Below are positions 33,052-41,477 of a stretch of DNA of 64,000 nucleotides, piece after piece. The position numbers and the translations under genes were made by a program. Within the stretch, counting starts at the first letter, position 1. The number at the start of each line of letters is the position of its first letter. Origin of the DNA: Candidatus Nitrososphaera evergladensis SR1. GTDB lineage: Archaea; Thermoproteota; Nitrososphaeria; Nitrososphaerales; Nitrososphaeraceae. The stretch is from the NCBI RefSeq assembly GCF_000730285.1, contig NZ_CP007174.1, positions 1,736,001 through 1,800,000 of the forward strand. Direction: 5' to 3'. The notes beneath the pieces are model-generated. The model saw only the letters and a list, made by a program, of their open reading frames with translations, had not been told where the DNA came from and did not search any database.

Positions 33052-33768
33052 ATGTCCTCTGTCTTTGGCATGAGCGACCCTGAATTCTGGAGCGCGCTCA
33101 AAAAGACTAAAAGGGCGATAATCCCGATCGGCTCGATGGAGCAGCACGGCCCCCACCTGCCCGTGTCGACCGACGCCCTCATTGCAGAGCACGTCTCAAA
33201 GCTGGTCGCGCAAAAGGTAGGCGCATTTGTGCTTCCTGCCATAGCCTACGGCGTCTCGTTTGAGCACGATCCAATGTTTCATGTCTCGCTGCGCAACTCT
33301 ACCCTGTCTGCGCTCGTGTGCGACGCCTGCGCGGCCCTTGCCAGCCACGGCGTCAAGGAGATTATTGTGATAAACGGTCATCACGGCAACATTGGCGCGC
33401 TGCAGTACATCGCCCAGGACCTTGCCGGCAGGATTTCAAACGACGTTTCCGTTCATGTGTTGCATTACTGGCACCAGATGAAAAACGACGAGCTGGGCCA
33501 CGCCGGCGAGGTAGAGACATCCCTTGTGCTTGCCATCGCGCCAGAGCTGGTAAAGATGGAAAAGGCGCAGGCAGGCGCAAAAAATCCGACTGCAAAGTCA
33601 AAGGCCGCCTACGCAAGCATAACAAACTCGCCCGGCTCGTTTGTAAAAATAACTGGCAACGGCGTATGGGGCGACCCCAAGAAGGCGTCTGCGGAAATGG
33701 GCCAGCGCCTGCTAAAGGAAATAGTTGCCGGCCTTGCCAAGACGATTTCCGAGCTTGGCGACGATTAA
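33052..33768 (+). CDS. creatininase-family amidohydrolase
   Basis: 238 residues. Metal ligands are visible: Glu30, His32 and Asp41 in the MEQHGPHLPVSTD segment, His110-His111 in NGHHGN, and Glu153 in HAGEVETS. Archaeal members include ArfB (MJ0116), the formamide hydrolase of riboflavin/F420 synthesis, which is the best guess in an F420-using archaeon; mycofactocin and creatinine enzymes are alternatives. Its position beside purU, another formyl hydrolase, agrees with ArfB but does not prove it. Confidence 0.8.
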   Translation: MSSVFGMSDPEFWSALKKTKRAIIPIGSMEQHGPHLPVSTDALIAEHVSKLVAQKVGAFVLPAIAYGVSFEHDPMFHVSLRNSTLSALVCDACAALASHGVKEIIVINGHHGNIGALQYIAQDLAGRISNDVSVHVLHYWHQMKNDELGHAGEVETSLVLAIAPELVKMEKAQAGAKNPTAKSKAAYASITNSPGSFVKITGNGVWGDPKKASAEMGQRLLKEIVAGLAKTISELGDD

Positions 33769-33780
33769 ACGCGTGCGAAT

Positions 33781-33790
33781 TTTAATATAT
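33781..33790 (+). promoter_or_regulatory. TATA box of the Sm-like gene
   Basis: TTTAATATAT ends 32 bases before the ATG at 33823, so only a short leader is expected. Confidence 0.4.
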
Positions 33791-33822
33791 GGCATTTAGG
33801 CGCCTTACTCTAGGTAAATCGC

Positions 33823-34053
33823 ATGTCCGTTGATATGGCAGTTAAGGTTCTCGACGAGAGCCTTGGAAAAGTTGTGCTTATCAAGTTGAAAGGTGGCAAG
33901 GTCATCAGGGGAAACCTCCACGGGTTTGACCAGCACATGAACCTGTTGCTTGAAGATTCCGTGGAAATCCTTGAGGAAGGCAAGTCAAATGACCTTGGAA
34001 CTATTGTCGTAAGGGGCGACAACGTGGTCATCATTTCTCCTCCTCCAAAGTAA
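33823..34053 (+). CDS. Sm-like archaeal protein (SmAP/LSm)
   Basis: 76 residues, a single Sm domain: Sm1 with [23 protein letters not shown] and Sm2 [14 protein letters not shown]. Archaeal Sm proteins form heptameric rings that bind U-rich RNA. It is followed after 16 bases by eL37, a pairing conserved in many archaea and in the eukaryotic LSm/L37 context, so they form one operon. Confidence 0.95.
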   Translation: MSVDMAVKVLDESLGKVVLIKLKGGKVIRGNLHGFDQHMNLLLEDSVEILEEGKSNDLGTIVVRGDNVVIISPPPK

Positions 34054-34069
34054 AAGGTGAAAGAAGAAA

Positions 34070-34240
34070 ATGACGAAAGGCACAACTTCGATGGGTAATT
34101 TTACCCGCAAAAAGACTCACATACGCTGCAGAAGGTGCGGCCACAACTCGTACCACAAGCGCCACAAGCGCTGCTCAAAGTGCGGCTACCCTGAAGCTAC
34201 GATGCGCAAATACACCTGGATAAAGCGCCAGGTGCTCTAG
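34070..34240 (+). CDS. rpl37e: ribosomal protein eL37
   Basis: 56 residues, ATG to [26 protein letters not shown] is the usual eL37 start. The zinc finger is CRRCG...CSKCG, followed by a basic end ([12 protein letters not shown]). A protein of the large ribosomal subunit that binds 23S rRNA. The gene overlaps no other and immediately follows the Sm gene. Confidence 0.95.
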   Translation: MTKGTTSMGNFTRKKTHIRCRRCGHNSYHKRHKRCSKCGYPEATMRKYTWIKRQVL

Positions 34241-34288
34241 CAAAACTTTTTCTGCAAGCTCTTACACACTGGTTTGTAGGAGAACTTT

Positions 34289-34894
34289 ATGTCGGGCGAG
34301 CTAGCCGTCATTGCAGGCTCTTCTGTGGCAGGCGCCATTTCAGCCGCCCTTATTGACAGGGCGGCCGCAGCAGCAAGGGCGAAAAAACCCAGGAACGACA
34401 AGCAACAGCCGCAGGAGGAAAAAAGGACTGCAAGCAATGCCAAGGCAGAACTTGCTTCTCTTGCATTTGAAAAAACGCTGGCCGCCGAGGCGATAACCCG
34501 CGTCTACGAAGCCGCACAGGATGGCAGAATAGACCACCTTGAGCGCGACCGCCTGCTTGTAAAATACAAGCACGATCTTGACGCTCTCAACGAAAGAATA
34601 GCGACTCTAAAGCCTGTGGCAGAATACGCTGAACTTGCCGACATGCGCAACAACCTTGCGTCGCTCCTTGAGAACAAGATATCTGCCCTTGACCAGAAAC
34701 TTGCAGAAATGTCAAAGGCAGGCGCGGCACCGGTAGTAATAGAGCGCGTGCAGGTGATGCCCATACCGGAAAAGGTTCGCGACGACTCTGAAAAGAAGCA
34801 GTTCAAGGCGGAGGAAAAGAGCATCGAGCAGCTGCAAAAGGAGATTGTGCAGGCGCTGACGCGCCTTGAGCAGGTCGAGCTTGACAAGGACTAG
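34289..34894 (+). CDS. coiled-coil protein, unknown
   Basis: 201 residues: a short hydrophobic, Ala/Gly-rich N-terminus (about 5-24), a basic linker, then long helices with heptad-like spacing (about 52-130) and a charged C-terminal helix (EEKSIEQLQKEIVQALTRLEQVE). The shape suggests a membrane-tethered coiled-coil. It follows the Sm-eL37 pair on the same strand, 48 bases after it. Not recognised as CdvB or another named family. Confidence 0.65.
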   Translation: MSGELAVIAGSSVAGAISAALIDRAAAAARAKKPRNDKQQPQEEKRTASNAKAELASLAFEKTLAAEAITRVYEAAQDGRIDHLERDRLLVKYKHDLDALNERIATLKPVAEYAELADMRNNLASLLENKISALDQKLAEMSKAGAAPVVIERVQVMPIPEKVRDDSEKKQFKAEEKSIEQLQKEIVQALTRLEQVELDKD

Positions 34895-34902
34895 CTGACT
34901 AA

Positions 34903-34911
34903 CTAAAATAA
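34903..34911 (+). promoter_or_regulatory. TATA box of the asparagine-synthetase-like gene
   Basis: AAATAAATA is about 30 bases before the ATG at 34939, which favours that start over the one at 34921. Confidence 0.4.
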
Positions 34912-34938
34912 ATAAGGACGATGTTATTTTTTCATGCA

Positions 34939-36156
34939 ATGCCTGCCGCTGTCGACTATGATGCAATAGCAAATATTCTAACGCTGCGCTACAATCCTCG
35001 CAGGTCCCCTCCCAAAAGGCCACTTGCCGCATCAGACTTTGCGCCTTCCAAGGTCGATGACAACGTAGAATCGCAGATACTGAAAATCATCGAAAGCGAC
35101 CTTGCACGCATCAAGGAAAAGCGCGTCTCTGTGCTTTTGAGCGGCGGCGTGGATTCTGTCCTCACTCTTGCCGTGCTGAGAAAATTCCGGCCTGACATCA
35201 ACGTCTCGTGCGTCAGCATGGGGTTTGGAGAAGATGACGACGAGGTGTCGGCGGCACGAAATATTGCAGAAGCCTATGGCTGCGACTTTTGTGCACTTGT
35301 TTTGGACGATGTTTTGAGCGGCCTGCCGAGGCTGATAAAAATCGCAAGGGAGCCGCGGTGGAATCTCTATCAAGCATATGCGTTTGAGGCGTGCAAAGAA
35401 AAGACGATATTTTCTGGCGACGGAGGCGACGAGCTGTTCGCCGGCTATACTTTCCGGTACCAAAAGTACCTCTCGCTTTTTTCGCAGAAAAAAAATGGGT
35501 GGAAAGAAAAGGCAAAGCTCTACGTGTCGTGCCATGAGCGGGACTGGGTGCCGGATCAGGAAAAGGTCTTTGGGCCAAAGGTCAGGTTCTCATGGGACAA
35601 GATCTATGGACTTGTAAAGCGCTATTTCAGCAACAACGGGCTTGACCCGCTCGATCAGGTGTTCCTTGCAGACTGGAACGGCAAATTGCTGTTTGACTGG
35701 CTGCCTGCCAACCTGGCGTTTTCCAAAGCATTTGAAATCAAGATTCAATCGCTTTTTCTTTCAGACCGTATGACAAAATTTGCCACGCACCTGCCCTGGC
35801 GCATAAAATACGACCAAGATTCTGCCACGGGCAAGCTGCCCCTGCGCGCCATACTAAAGGGTGAGCGCCTGCGGGTGGAGCCTGTCAAGAAGGGCTTTTC
35901 TGCAAACGCTGTATCGCTGTGGAAAAAGAGGGGGCAAGAGATCGTAAAACAGTACGTCAACAACAGCGGGGATTCCGAAACAGTCAGGGCCGGTGTCATA
36001 AATGGCGACTGGGTTCAAAAAACAACTGAAAAGCTGCTGCAGGCACAAGAGGAGCCAGACATACGCTATGTCAACAAGATGCTGGCTGTGCTTGCGCTTG
36101 AGGTGTGGTGGCGGCTCTTTGTCAGCAAGACCCTGAAGGGAAACGAGAAGCTCTAG
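34939..36156 (+). CDS. asparagine-synthetase-like ATP pyrophosphatase without a glutaminase domain
   Basis: 405 residues. The N-terminal YDAIANILTLRYNP linker is that of AsnB, yet the whole N-terminal Ntn glutaminase domain (normally about 200 residues with a catalytic Cys2) is absent. The PP-loop SGGVDS is at about 68-73 and the adenylation core follows (SGDGGDELFAGY). Such proteins use ammonia directly or act in amide formation on other substrates. The next gene is a family 2 glycosyltransferase, which suggests glycan or sugar amidation; this is inference. Confidence 0.8.
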   Translation: MPAAVDYDAIANILTLRYNPRRSPPKRPLAASDFAPSKVDDNVESQILKIIESDLARIKEKRVSVLLSGGVDSVLTLAVLRKFRPDINVSCVSMGFGEDDDEVSAARNIAEAYGCDFCALVLDDVLSGLPRLIKIAREPRWNLYQAYAFEACKEKTIFSGDGGDELFAGYTFRYQKYLSLFSQKKNGWKEKAKLYVSCHERDWVPDQEKVFGPKVRFSWDKIYGLVKRYFSNNGLDPLDQVFLADWNGKLLFDWLPANLAFSKAFEIKIQSLFLSDRMTKFATHLPWRIKYDQDSATGKLPLRAILKGERLRVEPVKKGFSANAVSLWKKRGQEIVKQYVNNSGDSETVRAGVINGDWVQKTTEKLLQAQEEPDIRYVNKMLAVLALEVWWRLFVSKTLKGNEKL

Positions 36157-36178
36157 CCGACAGGAATTTATTCCAACC

Positions 36179-37039
36179 TTGTCTAATCTCACATGCGTCT
36201 TGAGTTCTTATTTTGTGATAGTGACGTGCAGAAACTCTGAGAACAACATCGAGGAGGCGCTGCTCTCGCTTCGGGCCCAGACAGTTCCGCCTTCTTATGT
36301 CATTGTAATAGACGACGGCTCAAGAGACCGGACTGCTGACATATTGCGGCAGCTGCAGTCGGGCTGGCCTTCTCTGCACATAATCACAAACCCGGATCTT
36401 GGCTACAACATAGCAAGGGTGGTGAGCAACTGGAACAAGGCCATTCAGTATACAAGAGATCACCGCCTGCCTCGTACAGACTACCACATGATAAGCACGG
36501 ACGACACTGTCTACGAGCGCGACTATGCTGAAAAAATGATGCGCCACATGGACGCGGACGGCAAGATCGCAATTGCATCGGGCAACTATGAAGACAAACC
36601 CGCCATTGCCCCGCATGGTGGCGGCAGGTTTGTCCGAACAGAGTTTTTCGACAAGCACCACGGCCTGTACCCTGAAAAGATGGGCTACGAGTCGCTCGTG
36701 CTCTACTCTGCGACTCGGCACGGCTACACCTTCCAGGTGTTCGACGATGCGAGGTTTGAGCACACGCGCCCGCTTGGTAAGAACCACCACTTTTACGAGT
36801 TTGGCGCAAGCATGAGGACGCTTGGCTACCACCCGCTTTTTGCGCTAGGCAGGTTCTTTCTGTATTTTGCAAGCGGAAAACCGACAGGCCGGCTTGGCGC
36901 AATATACATGCTCTACTACTATTTGTCGTACAAGCCAAAAGAAACGGGCTATGACAGCATGCATGACAGCGAAATAAGGCGGTACATACGCAACTACCAG
37001 TTTACGCGCATAAAGAAAAAGCTTGGCGTCCCTGGCTAG
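36179..37039 (+). CDS. family 2 glycosyltransferase
   Basis: 286 residues (TTG start at 36179; another TTG at 36200 is equally possible, since no ATG precedes the conserved part). GT-A features: FVIVTCRNSENNIEEALLSLRAQT, DDGSRDRTADIL, and the metal-binding ISTDDTVYERDYAE. A C-terminal segment (AIYMLYYYLSYKP) may touch the membrane. It follows the AsnB-like gene by 22 bases. The product is unknown. Confidence 0.82.
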   Translation: MSNLTCVLSSYFVIVTCRNSENNIEEALLSLRAQTVPPSYVIVIDDGSRDRTADILRQLQSGWPSLHIITNPDLGYNIARVVSNWNKAIQYTRDHRLPRTDYHMISTDDTVYERDYAEKMMRHMDADGKIAIASGNYEDKPAIAPHGGGRFVRTEFFDKHHGLYPEKMGYESLVLYSATRHGYTFQVFDDARFEHTRPLGKNHHFYEFGASMRTLGYHPLFALGRFFLYFASGKPTGRLGAIYMLYYYLSYKPKETGYDSMHDSEIRRYIRNYQFTRIKKKLGVPG

Positions 37040-37497
37040 GAAGATGAAGAGGAGGATGGCGGAGCCTCGCGCTTTAGGATGTCCTCAATATAGTGGCTCA
37101 TCAGTGCGTCCTTCTTTTGCCTCTTTAGTACGCCTTCTAGGAATTCCTTGACCTGCCGCGTTTCTTCAGGCGTCGCCTTGCCTTCTATCAGGCGGATCTC
37201 GTACATCATTATCCATGCCCATACCCAGTTCTCCTTGAGCAATGCTTCATTTTCTACCGAGTACTGGTTCCTCCTGTGCCAGTAGCCTATGGCAACGGCG
37301 GCTGGCACATAAATCGCGACAAATATGATAGCCCATGTCCCCATGCTTGGGAACACTGTCTTTAGCACATCAAAGCGCTCTATCCCAAGAGTATAGGTAG
37401 TGATTACAAACTGCAGAAACGCCATCGTAAAGACAAGATAGATGCTGTGGCCGTTTCTGAAATCCAGCCAGCGCCTCTGGAAAAATTTGGCGTTCAT
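37036..37497 (-). CDS. two-span membrane protein, unknown
   Basis: 153 residues: membrane helices at about 18-36 and 52-72, then a soluble helical half with a C-terminal Ser run (PPSSSSSS). The N-terminus carries charged residues (FFQRRWLDFRNGHS). Convergent with the glycosyltransferase (overlap of four bases) and divergent from folD. No family is known to me. Confidence 0.6.
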   Translation of the reverse strand: MNAKFFQRRWLDFRNGHSIYLVFTMAFLQFVITTYTLGIERFDVLKTVFPSMGTWAIIFVAIYVPAAVAIGYWHRRNQYSVENEALLKENWVWAWIMMYEIRLIEGKATPEETRQVKEFLEGVLKRQKKDALMSHYIEDILKREAPPSSSSSS

Positions 37498-37601
37498 TAT
37501 TGACTCCTTCTAACTTGGCAATTCTTCTTAATTTAGTTTGCCATTTTTCTTGCAAAGAATCGGAAAAGCAAAATAGCGCCCGGCCTTTTCTCTGTCTCTG
37601 C

Positions 37602-38456
37602 TTGGTAGCTCAGATAATAAGCGGGCTTACTGTCGCTCAGGACGTCAAAGAGCGCGTGAAAAAGGCGGTCGAGGAGCTAAAGACTTCAGGAATCATCCCA
37701 TGCCTTGCGACCGTGCTCGTGGGCGACGACCCCGCTTCCGCGACGTACGTCAACAGCAAGCAAAAGACCGCAAAGGAGCTTGGCATCGCTACCCGAGACC
37801 ACCGCCTTGCCGCGACCTTCAAGCAGCATGAGCTTCTTGAACTCGTACAGCTCTTGAACAACGACCCTGAGGTGCATGGCATTCTCGTACAATTGCCTTT
37901 GCCAAAGCACATTGACGAGTTTGCGATAATAAACACCATCAGCCCGCTAAAGGACGTAGACGGGCTGACCCCGTACAGCGCCGGGATGCTCCAGAACGGC
38001 ATGGCGCTGCTAAAGCCCTGCACTCCCTCCGGCGTGATGGAGCTTCTCGATTATTACAAGATAGCACTTGAGGGAAAGGACGTCGTTATAATCAACAGGA
38101 GCAACCTCGTGGGCAAGCCGCTTGTGTTCATGCTCCTTGAGCGCAACGCCACCGTGACCGTCTGCCACTCTAAAACCAGGGATCTGCCGGCGCGCCTGAG
38201 GCAGGCCGACATCATCATAACTGCGGTTGGAAACCGCGAGCGCTTTACTCTGAAAGCAGACATGGTCAAGGAAGGCGCGGTTGTGATAGACGTTGCGACA
38301 AGCAGGATAAACGGAAAACTTGCCGGCGACGCTGACTTTGAAGCTGTAAAGCAAAAGGCGTCATGGATAACCCCCGTCCCCGGAGGCGTGGGCCCGATGA
38401 CGATAGCGATGCTCATGAAAAACACCGTGACTGCGGCATCGATCTTGCGAGGATGA
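37602..38456 (+). CDS. folD: bifunctional methylenetetrahydrofolate dehydrogenase/cyclohydrolase
   Basis: 284 residues from the TTG at 37602, which begins VAQIISG as in FolD (A-x-I-I-D-G); the frame to 37500 has no protein character and would overshoot the usual 280-290 residues. Catalytic Tyr49 and Lys53 (YVNSKQK), DVDG, PCTPSG and GRSN-like NRSNLVGKPLV are visible. It oxidises methylene-THF to 10-formyl-THF. It overlaps or abuts the 5-FCL gene, so the two form a folate operon. Confidence 0.93.
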   Translation: MVAQIISGLTVAQDVKERVKKAVEELKTSGIIPCLATVLVGDDPASATYVNSKQKTAKELGIATRDHRLAATFKQHELLELVQLLNNDPEVHGILVQLPLPKHIDEFAIINTISPLKDVDGLTPYSAGMLQNGMALLKPCTPSGVMELLDYYKIALEGKDVVIINRSNLVGKPLVFMLLERNATVTVCHSKTRDLPARLRQADIIITAVGNRERFTLKADMVKEGAVVIDVATSRINGKLAGDADFEAVKQKASWITPVPGGVGPMTIAMLMKNTVTAASILRG

Positions 38457-38508
38457 CGTCTGGCTGAACGACACGCGTAAAGAAAAACAAAGGATCCGCC
38501 GCGCGGCA

Positions 38509-39027
38509 TTGGCAAGGCGCGACGCCCTTGCGCCCTTGGATATAGAGCAGCAGAGCGTTCTGGTGCAGGAAAGCGTGGCTCAGAGCAAGGAATTTGAGCA
38601 GGCGCAGGTCATTGGCGCCTATTATCCAAAGGGCTCCGAAGTCCGCACTGCGCTTTTGATAGGCATTGCAAAGGATCAGGGCAAAAAAGTGGCGCTTCCA
38701 AGGACCGAGGGAAGCGACATGCGCTTTTATGAGTATGAGCCGGCAGACAAGCTTGTTCAGGGCAATTTTGGCATAATGGAGCCGGCGCCAAAAAGGCTTG
38801 TACAACACATAGACCTGGTGCTTGTACCCGGCGTGGCGTTTGACCGCAAGGGGTGCAGGATAGGCTATGGCAAGGGCTATTACGACCGGTTCATCTCGGA
38901 GGGCAGGTCGTCATTTTCTATGGGGCTTGCCTACTCTATCCAGATCGTAAACGAAGGGCTCCCAAGCGGAAGGCTTGACAGAAAGCTGGACGCGCTTGCC
39001 ACAGAAAACGGTATAATGTACTTTTAG
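38509..39027 (+). CDS. 5-formyltetrahydrofolate cyclo-ligase family protein
   Basis: 172 residues from the TTG at 38509. The frame is open further upstream and reads KEKQRIRRAALARRDAL, the usual 5-FCL N-terminal helix, back to about 38464, where only a CTG could serve as start; the true start may therefore be a non-AUG codon overlapping the end of folD. Core motifs: GAYYPKGSEVRT, LPRTEGSDMRFYEY, DLVLVPGVAFDRKGCRIGYGKGYYDR. Salvages 5-formyl-THF. It ends tail to tail with purD (four-base overlap). Confidence 0.85.
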   Translation: MARRDALAPLDIEQQSVLVQESVAQSKEFEQAQVIGAYYPKGSEVRTALLIGIAKDQGKKVALPRTEGSDMRFYEYEPADKLVQGNFGIMEPAPKRLVQHIDLVLVPGVAFDRKGCRIGYGKGYYDRFISEGRSSFSMGLAYSIQIVNEGLPSGRLDRKLDALATENGIMYF

Positions 39028-40319
39028 GGGCGCGCCCTTCTTGCAATGTCGGTCCTGTAATAGTGTCCGTTTTCGCCCCAGCGTATCTTTCTGACCGCTG
39101 AATACGCGTTTTCTATTGCGCACCTTGCGTCCTTGCCTGTAGCCGTGACGCCAAGGACCCTGCCCCCGTTTGTCACTATCCTGCCCTGCGCGTCCTTGGC
39201 AGTGCCGGCGTGGAAAACCGTGGTGTCAGGGCCAAAGTCGCCAAGGCCTTCTATGACTTCGCCTTTCTTGTAGGCTCCCGGATATCCGCGGGAGGCCATG
39301 ATGACGCACACGGCCGTCCTGTCGTGCCACTCTATCGGCGGCATCGAGCCAAGCCTGCCGTCCACCGCCGCGTCAATGTATTCATAGAGGTCTGATTTCA
39401 TGCGCATCATTATGGGCTGGCACTCGGGGTCGCCCATGCGCGTGTTGAACTCTAGCACGTACGGCTCGCCTGTCTTTTCGTCGACCATGATTCCTGCGTA
39501 CAAAAAGCCGGTAAACGGTGTGCCCCTTGCATTCATCTCTTTTAGCACGGGCTCCATTACCCGCTTTACTATCTTTTCATGCAACGCCTTGTCGACTACT
39601 GGCGCAGGCGAGTACGCGCCCATGCCTCCGGTGTTTGGGCCCCTGTCGCCGTCAAACACCCGTTTGTGGTCCTGGCTTGAGGCAAGCGGCATGATTGTCT
39701 TGCCGTCGCACAGCGCAATGAAGGACGCTTCTTCGCCTACAAGCCTCTCCTCGATTACGACCTTGCCGCCGGCAGCTCCAAACTCTTTTGCGATCATTAT
39801 CTTGTCTACCGCCTCGATTGCCTGCTGGGTGCTGTCGCACATAATGACGCCCTTGCCTGCCGCAAGGCCGTCTGCCTTGACTACCAGCGGCTTGTTTTGT
39901 CCTGCGATATAGTCCTTGGCCTTTTGCGCATCGGAAAACGTCGCAAACGCCGCGGTGGGGATTCCTGCCTTTTGCATGAACTCCTTGGCAAACACCTTGC
40001 TTGTCTCAAGCATTGCAGCCTGCTTTTTGGGGCCGAAAAGCCGCAGGCCCTCCTTTGCAAAGGCGTCTGCGATGCCAAGCGAAAGCGACTCTTCCGGCCC
40101 TACAACTGCCAGACAATCTCCTTTGTCCTGCCTTTTTGCAAACTCTACCAATTTTTCGATCTCGTTCTGCTTGATGTCGACGTTTTCAAAAGTACCGCCA
40201 TTTCCCGGCGCAAAATACACCTTTTTCACCCTGGGGCTCTGGGCAAGCTTCCACCCAAGCGCGTGCTCCCTTCCACCGGAGCCTATCACGATGACAGTAG
40301 TTGTTGCAGCTGCAGGCAC
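39024..40319 (-). CDS. purD: phosphoribosylamine-glycine ligase (GAR synthetase)
   Basis: 431 residues from the GTG at 40319, which gives VPAAATTTVIVIGSGGREHALGWKL; the open frame to 40430 overlaps the SWIM gene and is not protein-like. PurD features: GSGGREHAL, the ATP-grasp segment VKADGLAAGKGV, and EFNTRMGDPE at the metal site. Second step of purine synthesis, ligating glycine to phosphoribosylamine. It completes the purine/folate group with purU and folD. Confidence 0.93.
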   Translation of the reverse strand: MPAAATTTVIVIGSGGREHALGWKLAQSPRVKKVYFAPGNGGTFENVDIKQNEIEKLVEFAKRQDKGDCLAVVGPEESLSLGIADAFAKEGLRLFGPKKQAAMLETSKVFAKEFMQKAGIPTAAFATFSDAQKAKDYIAGQNKPLVVKADGLAAGKGVIMCDSTQQAIEAVDKIMIAKEFGAAGGKVVIEERLVGEEASFIALCDGKTIMPLASSQDHKRVFDGDRGPNTGGMGAYSPAPVVDKALHEKIVKRVMEPVLKEMNARGTPFTGFLYAGIMVDEKTGEPYVLEFNTRMGDPECQPIMMRMKSDLYEYIDAAVDGRLGSMPPIEWHDRTAVCVIMASRGYPGAYKKGEVIEGLGDFGPDTTVFHAGTAKDAQGRIVTNGGRVLGVTATGKDARCAIENAYSAVRKIRWGENGHYYRTDIARRARP

Positions 40320-40353
40320 AGCCCGGGTAACTGGGACTGGATGTAATAAATGA

Positions 40354-40662
40354 TTAGCGCAACAGCTGGCTGGCGCTGTCCTGTACAAGCGCCTGCAGAA
40401 AGGCAGTGTATTCGTCGTCAGAGAATTCAAAGGCTACAAACTTTTCATCCAGCATCGCCTTGTGCACGCTCTTTAGGTGGTAGCACGGCTCGCCCTTTGT
40501 AAGCGAGGAAAAGTAAAAGTCCTTGCAGGAGCAAAAGCCCAGCTCCGGGTCGGTCCAGTACTCGCTGTCCCTGCCCACCACAATCCACAGCGTGCGGCCG
40601 CTTGGCGCAAACCTGAGCATCTTGACACTTCCCGACTCTACCGCGCTGTCGATCCTTGACAT
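40354..40662 (-). CDS. SWIM zinc-finger protein
   Basis: 102 residues from the ATG at 40662; the longer frame to 40947 is not protein-like. The C-x-C-x(n)-C-x-H ligands are FCSCKDFYFSSLTKGEPCYH, the SWIM pattern. A single SWIM finger occurs in archaeal proteins that accompany recombination (Shu2-like) or act as small nucleic-acid binders. Just upstream of purD on the same strand, with 34 bases between them, so possibly cotranscribed. Confidence 0.8.
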   Translation of the reverse strand: MSRIDSAVESGSVKMLRFAPSGRTLWIVVGRDSEYWTDPELGFCSCKDFYFSSLTKGEPCYHLKSVHKAMLDEKFVAFEFSDDEYTAFLQALVQDSASQLLR

Positions 40663-40712
40663 TTCCTCTCTCGTGCAGTTTATGTGCGAGTTGAGATATA
40701 AAATATATCGAC

Positions 40713-41477
40713 GTGAAGGTTCGACCGCTCCACCCGCATGCAGCGCTCCTGGCAGAGGACGAAGCCAGGCGCTATGTCGTAGTGTCAGACCTGCACATCG
40801 GCCTTGAGGCAGAGCTTGGCGCAAGGGGCATAACGGTGCAATCAAGCCTGATGCGCGAGATGCAGGAGGAGCTGTTGTCGATTTTGTCAAAGGAAAAGGC
40901 TGACGGCCTGATACTCCTTGGCGACATAAAAAACACGGTGGGCGCAATCAGCAAGCAGGAATGGGACGACATACCTGCGTTTTTCAAGAGCCTGTCGTCT
41001 GCTGCGGATGTCTACCTTGTGCCTGGAAACCACGACAGCAACATCCGGCACCTTGTCCCTGACAGCGTCAACGTTGCGGCAAGCAAGGGCATGGCAATTG
41101 GCGACACGCTTTTTGTGCACGGCCACAGTATGCCGTCTGAGACGCGCTCGCACGTGCGCAGGATTGTCATGGGGCACGTCCATCCAGTGTTTTTGAAAAA
41201 GGGGAGCGTGGTGAGCGGCGAGCGGGTCTGGATATCAATCCAGGCAAAAAAAGAGGCGCTATTTCCTTCAGAGCAGGGAGCCATCGACATTGTTGTTGTT
41301 CCAAGTTTTAACAAGTACCTCTATTCGTCAGGCGAGCGAGGATACCACCACCGCAAGTCTGTCTCACCAATAACGTCGCGCATAATGGACGCCAATGCGG
41401 TTGAGAGGTGCATGGTGATAACGCTGGACGGCTCTATCGTGGGCGATGACGAGTCAATGCTTGCAAGCGTGCTCTAG
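40713..41477 (+). CDS. archaeal metallophosphoesterase (MJ0037-like)
   Basis: 254 residues (GTG start at 40713). Metal-site motifs in order: VVSDLHIG (Asp26, His28), LLGDIKN, VPGNHD, VHGHS and MGHVHP, as in the calcineurin-like archaeal phosphoesterases often found beside DNA repair genes. Its target is unknown. Divergent from the SWIM gene and convergent with carB. Confidence 0.88.
   Translation: MKVRPLHPHAALLAEDEARRYVVVSDLHIGLEAELGARGITVQSSLMREMQEELLSILSKEKADGLILLGDIKNTVGAISKQEWDDIPAFFKSLSSAADVYLVPGNHDSNIRHLVPDSVNVAASKGMAIGDTLFVHGHSMPSETRSHVRRIVMGHVHPVFLKKGSVVSGERVWISIQAKKEALFPSEQGAIDIVVVPSFNKYLYSSGERGYHHRKSVSPITSRIMDANAVERCMVITLDGSIVGDDESMLASVL

Noticed and set aside
40662-40947. Extended N-terminus for the SWIM-finger gene
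   Set aside because: Opposite-strand reading of the phosphoesterase gene; a clear ATG at 40662 fits the family length.
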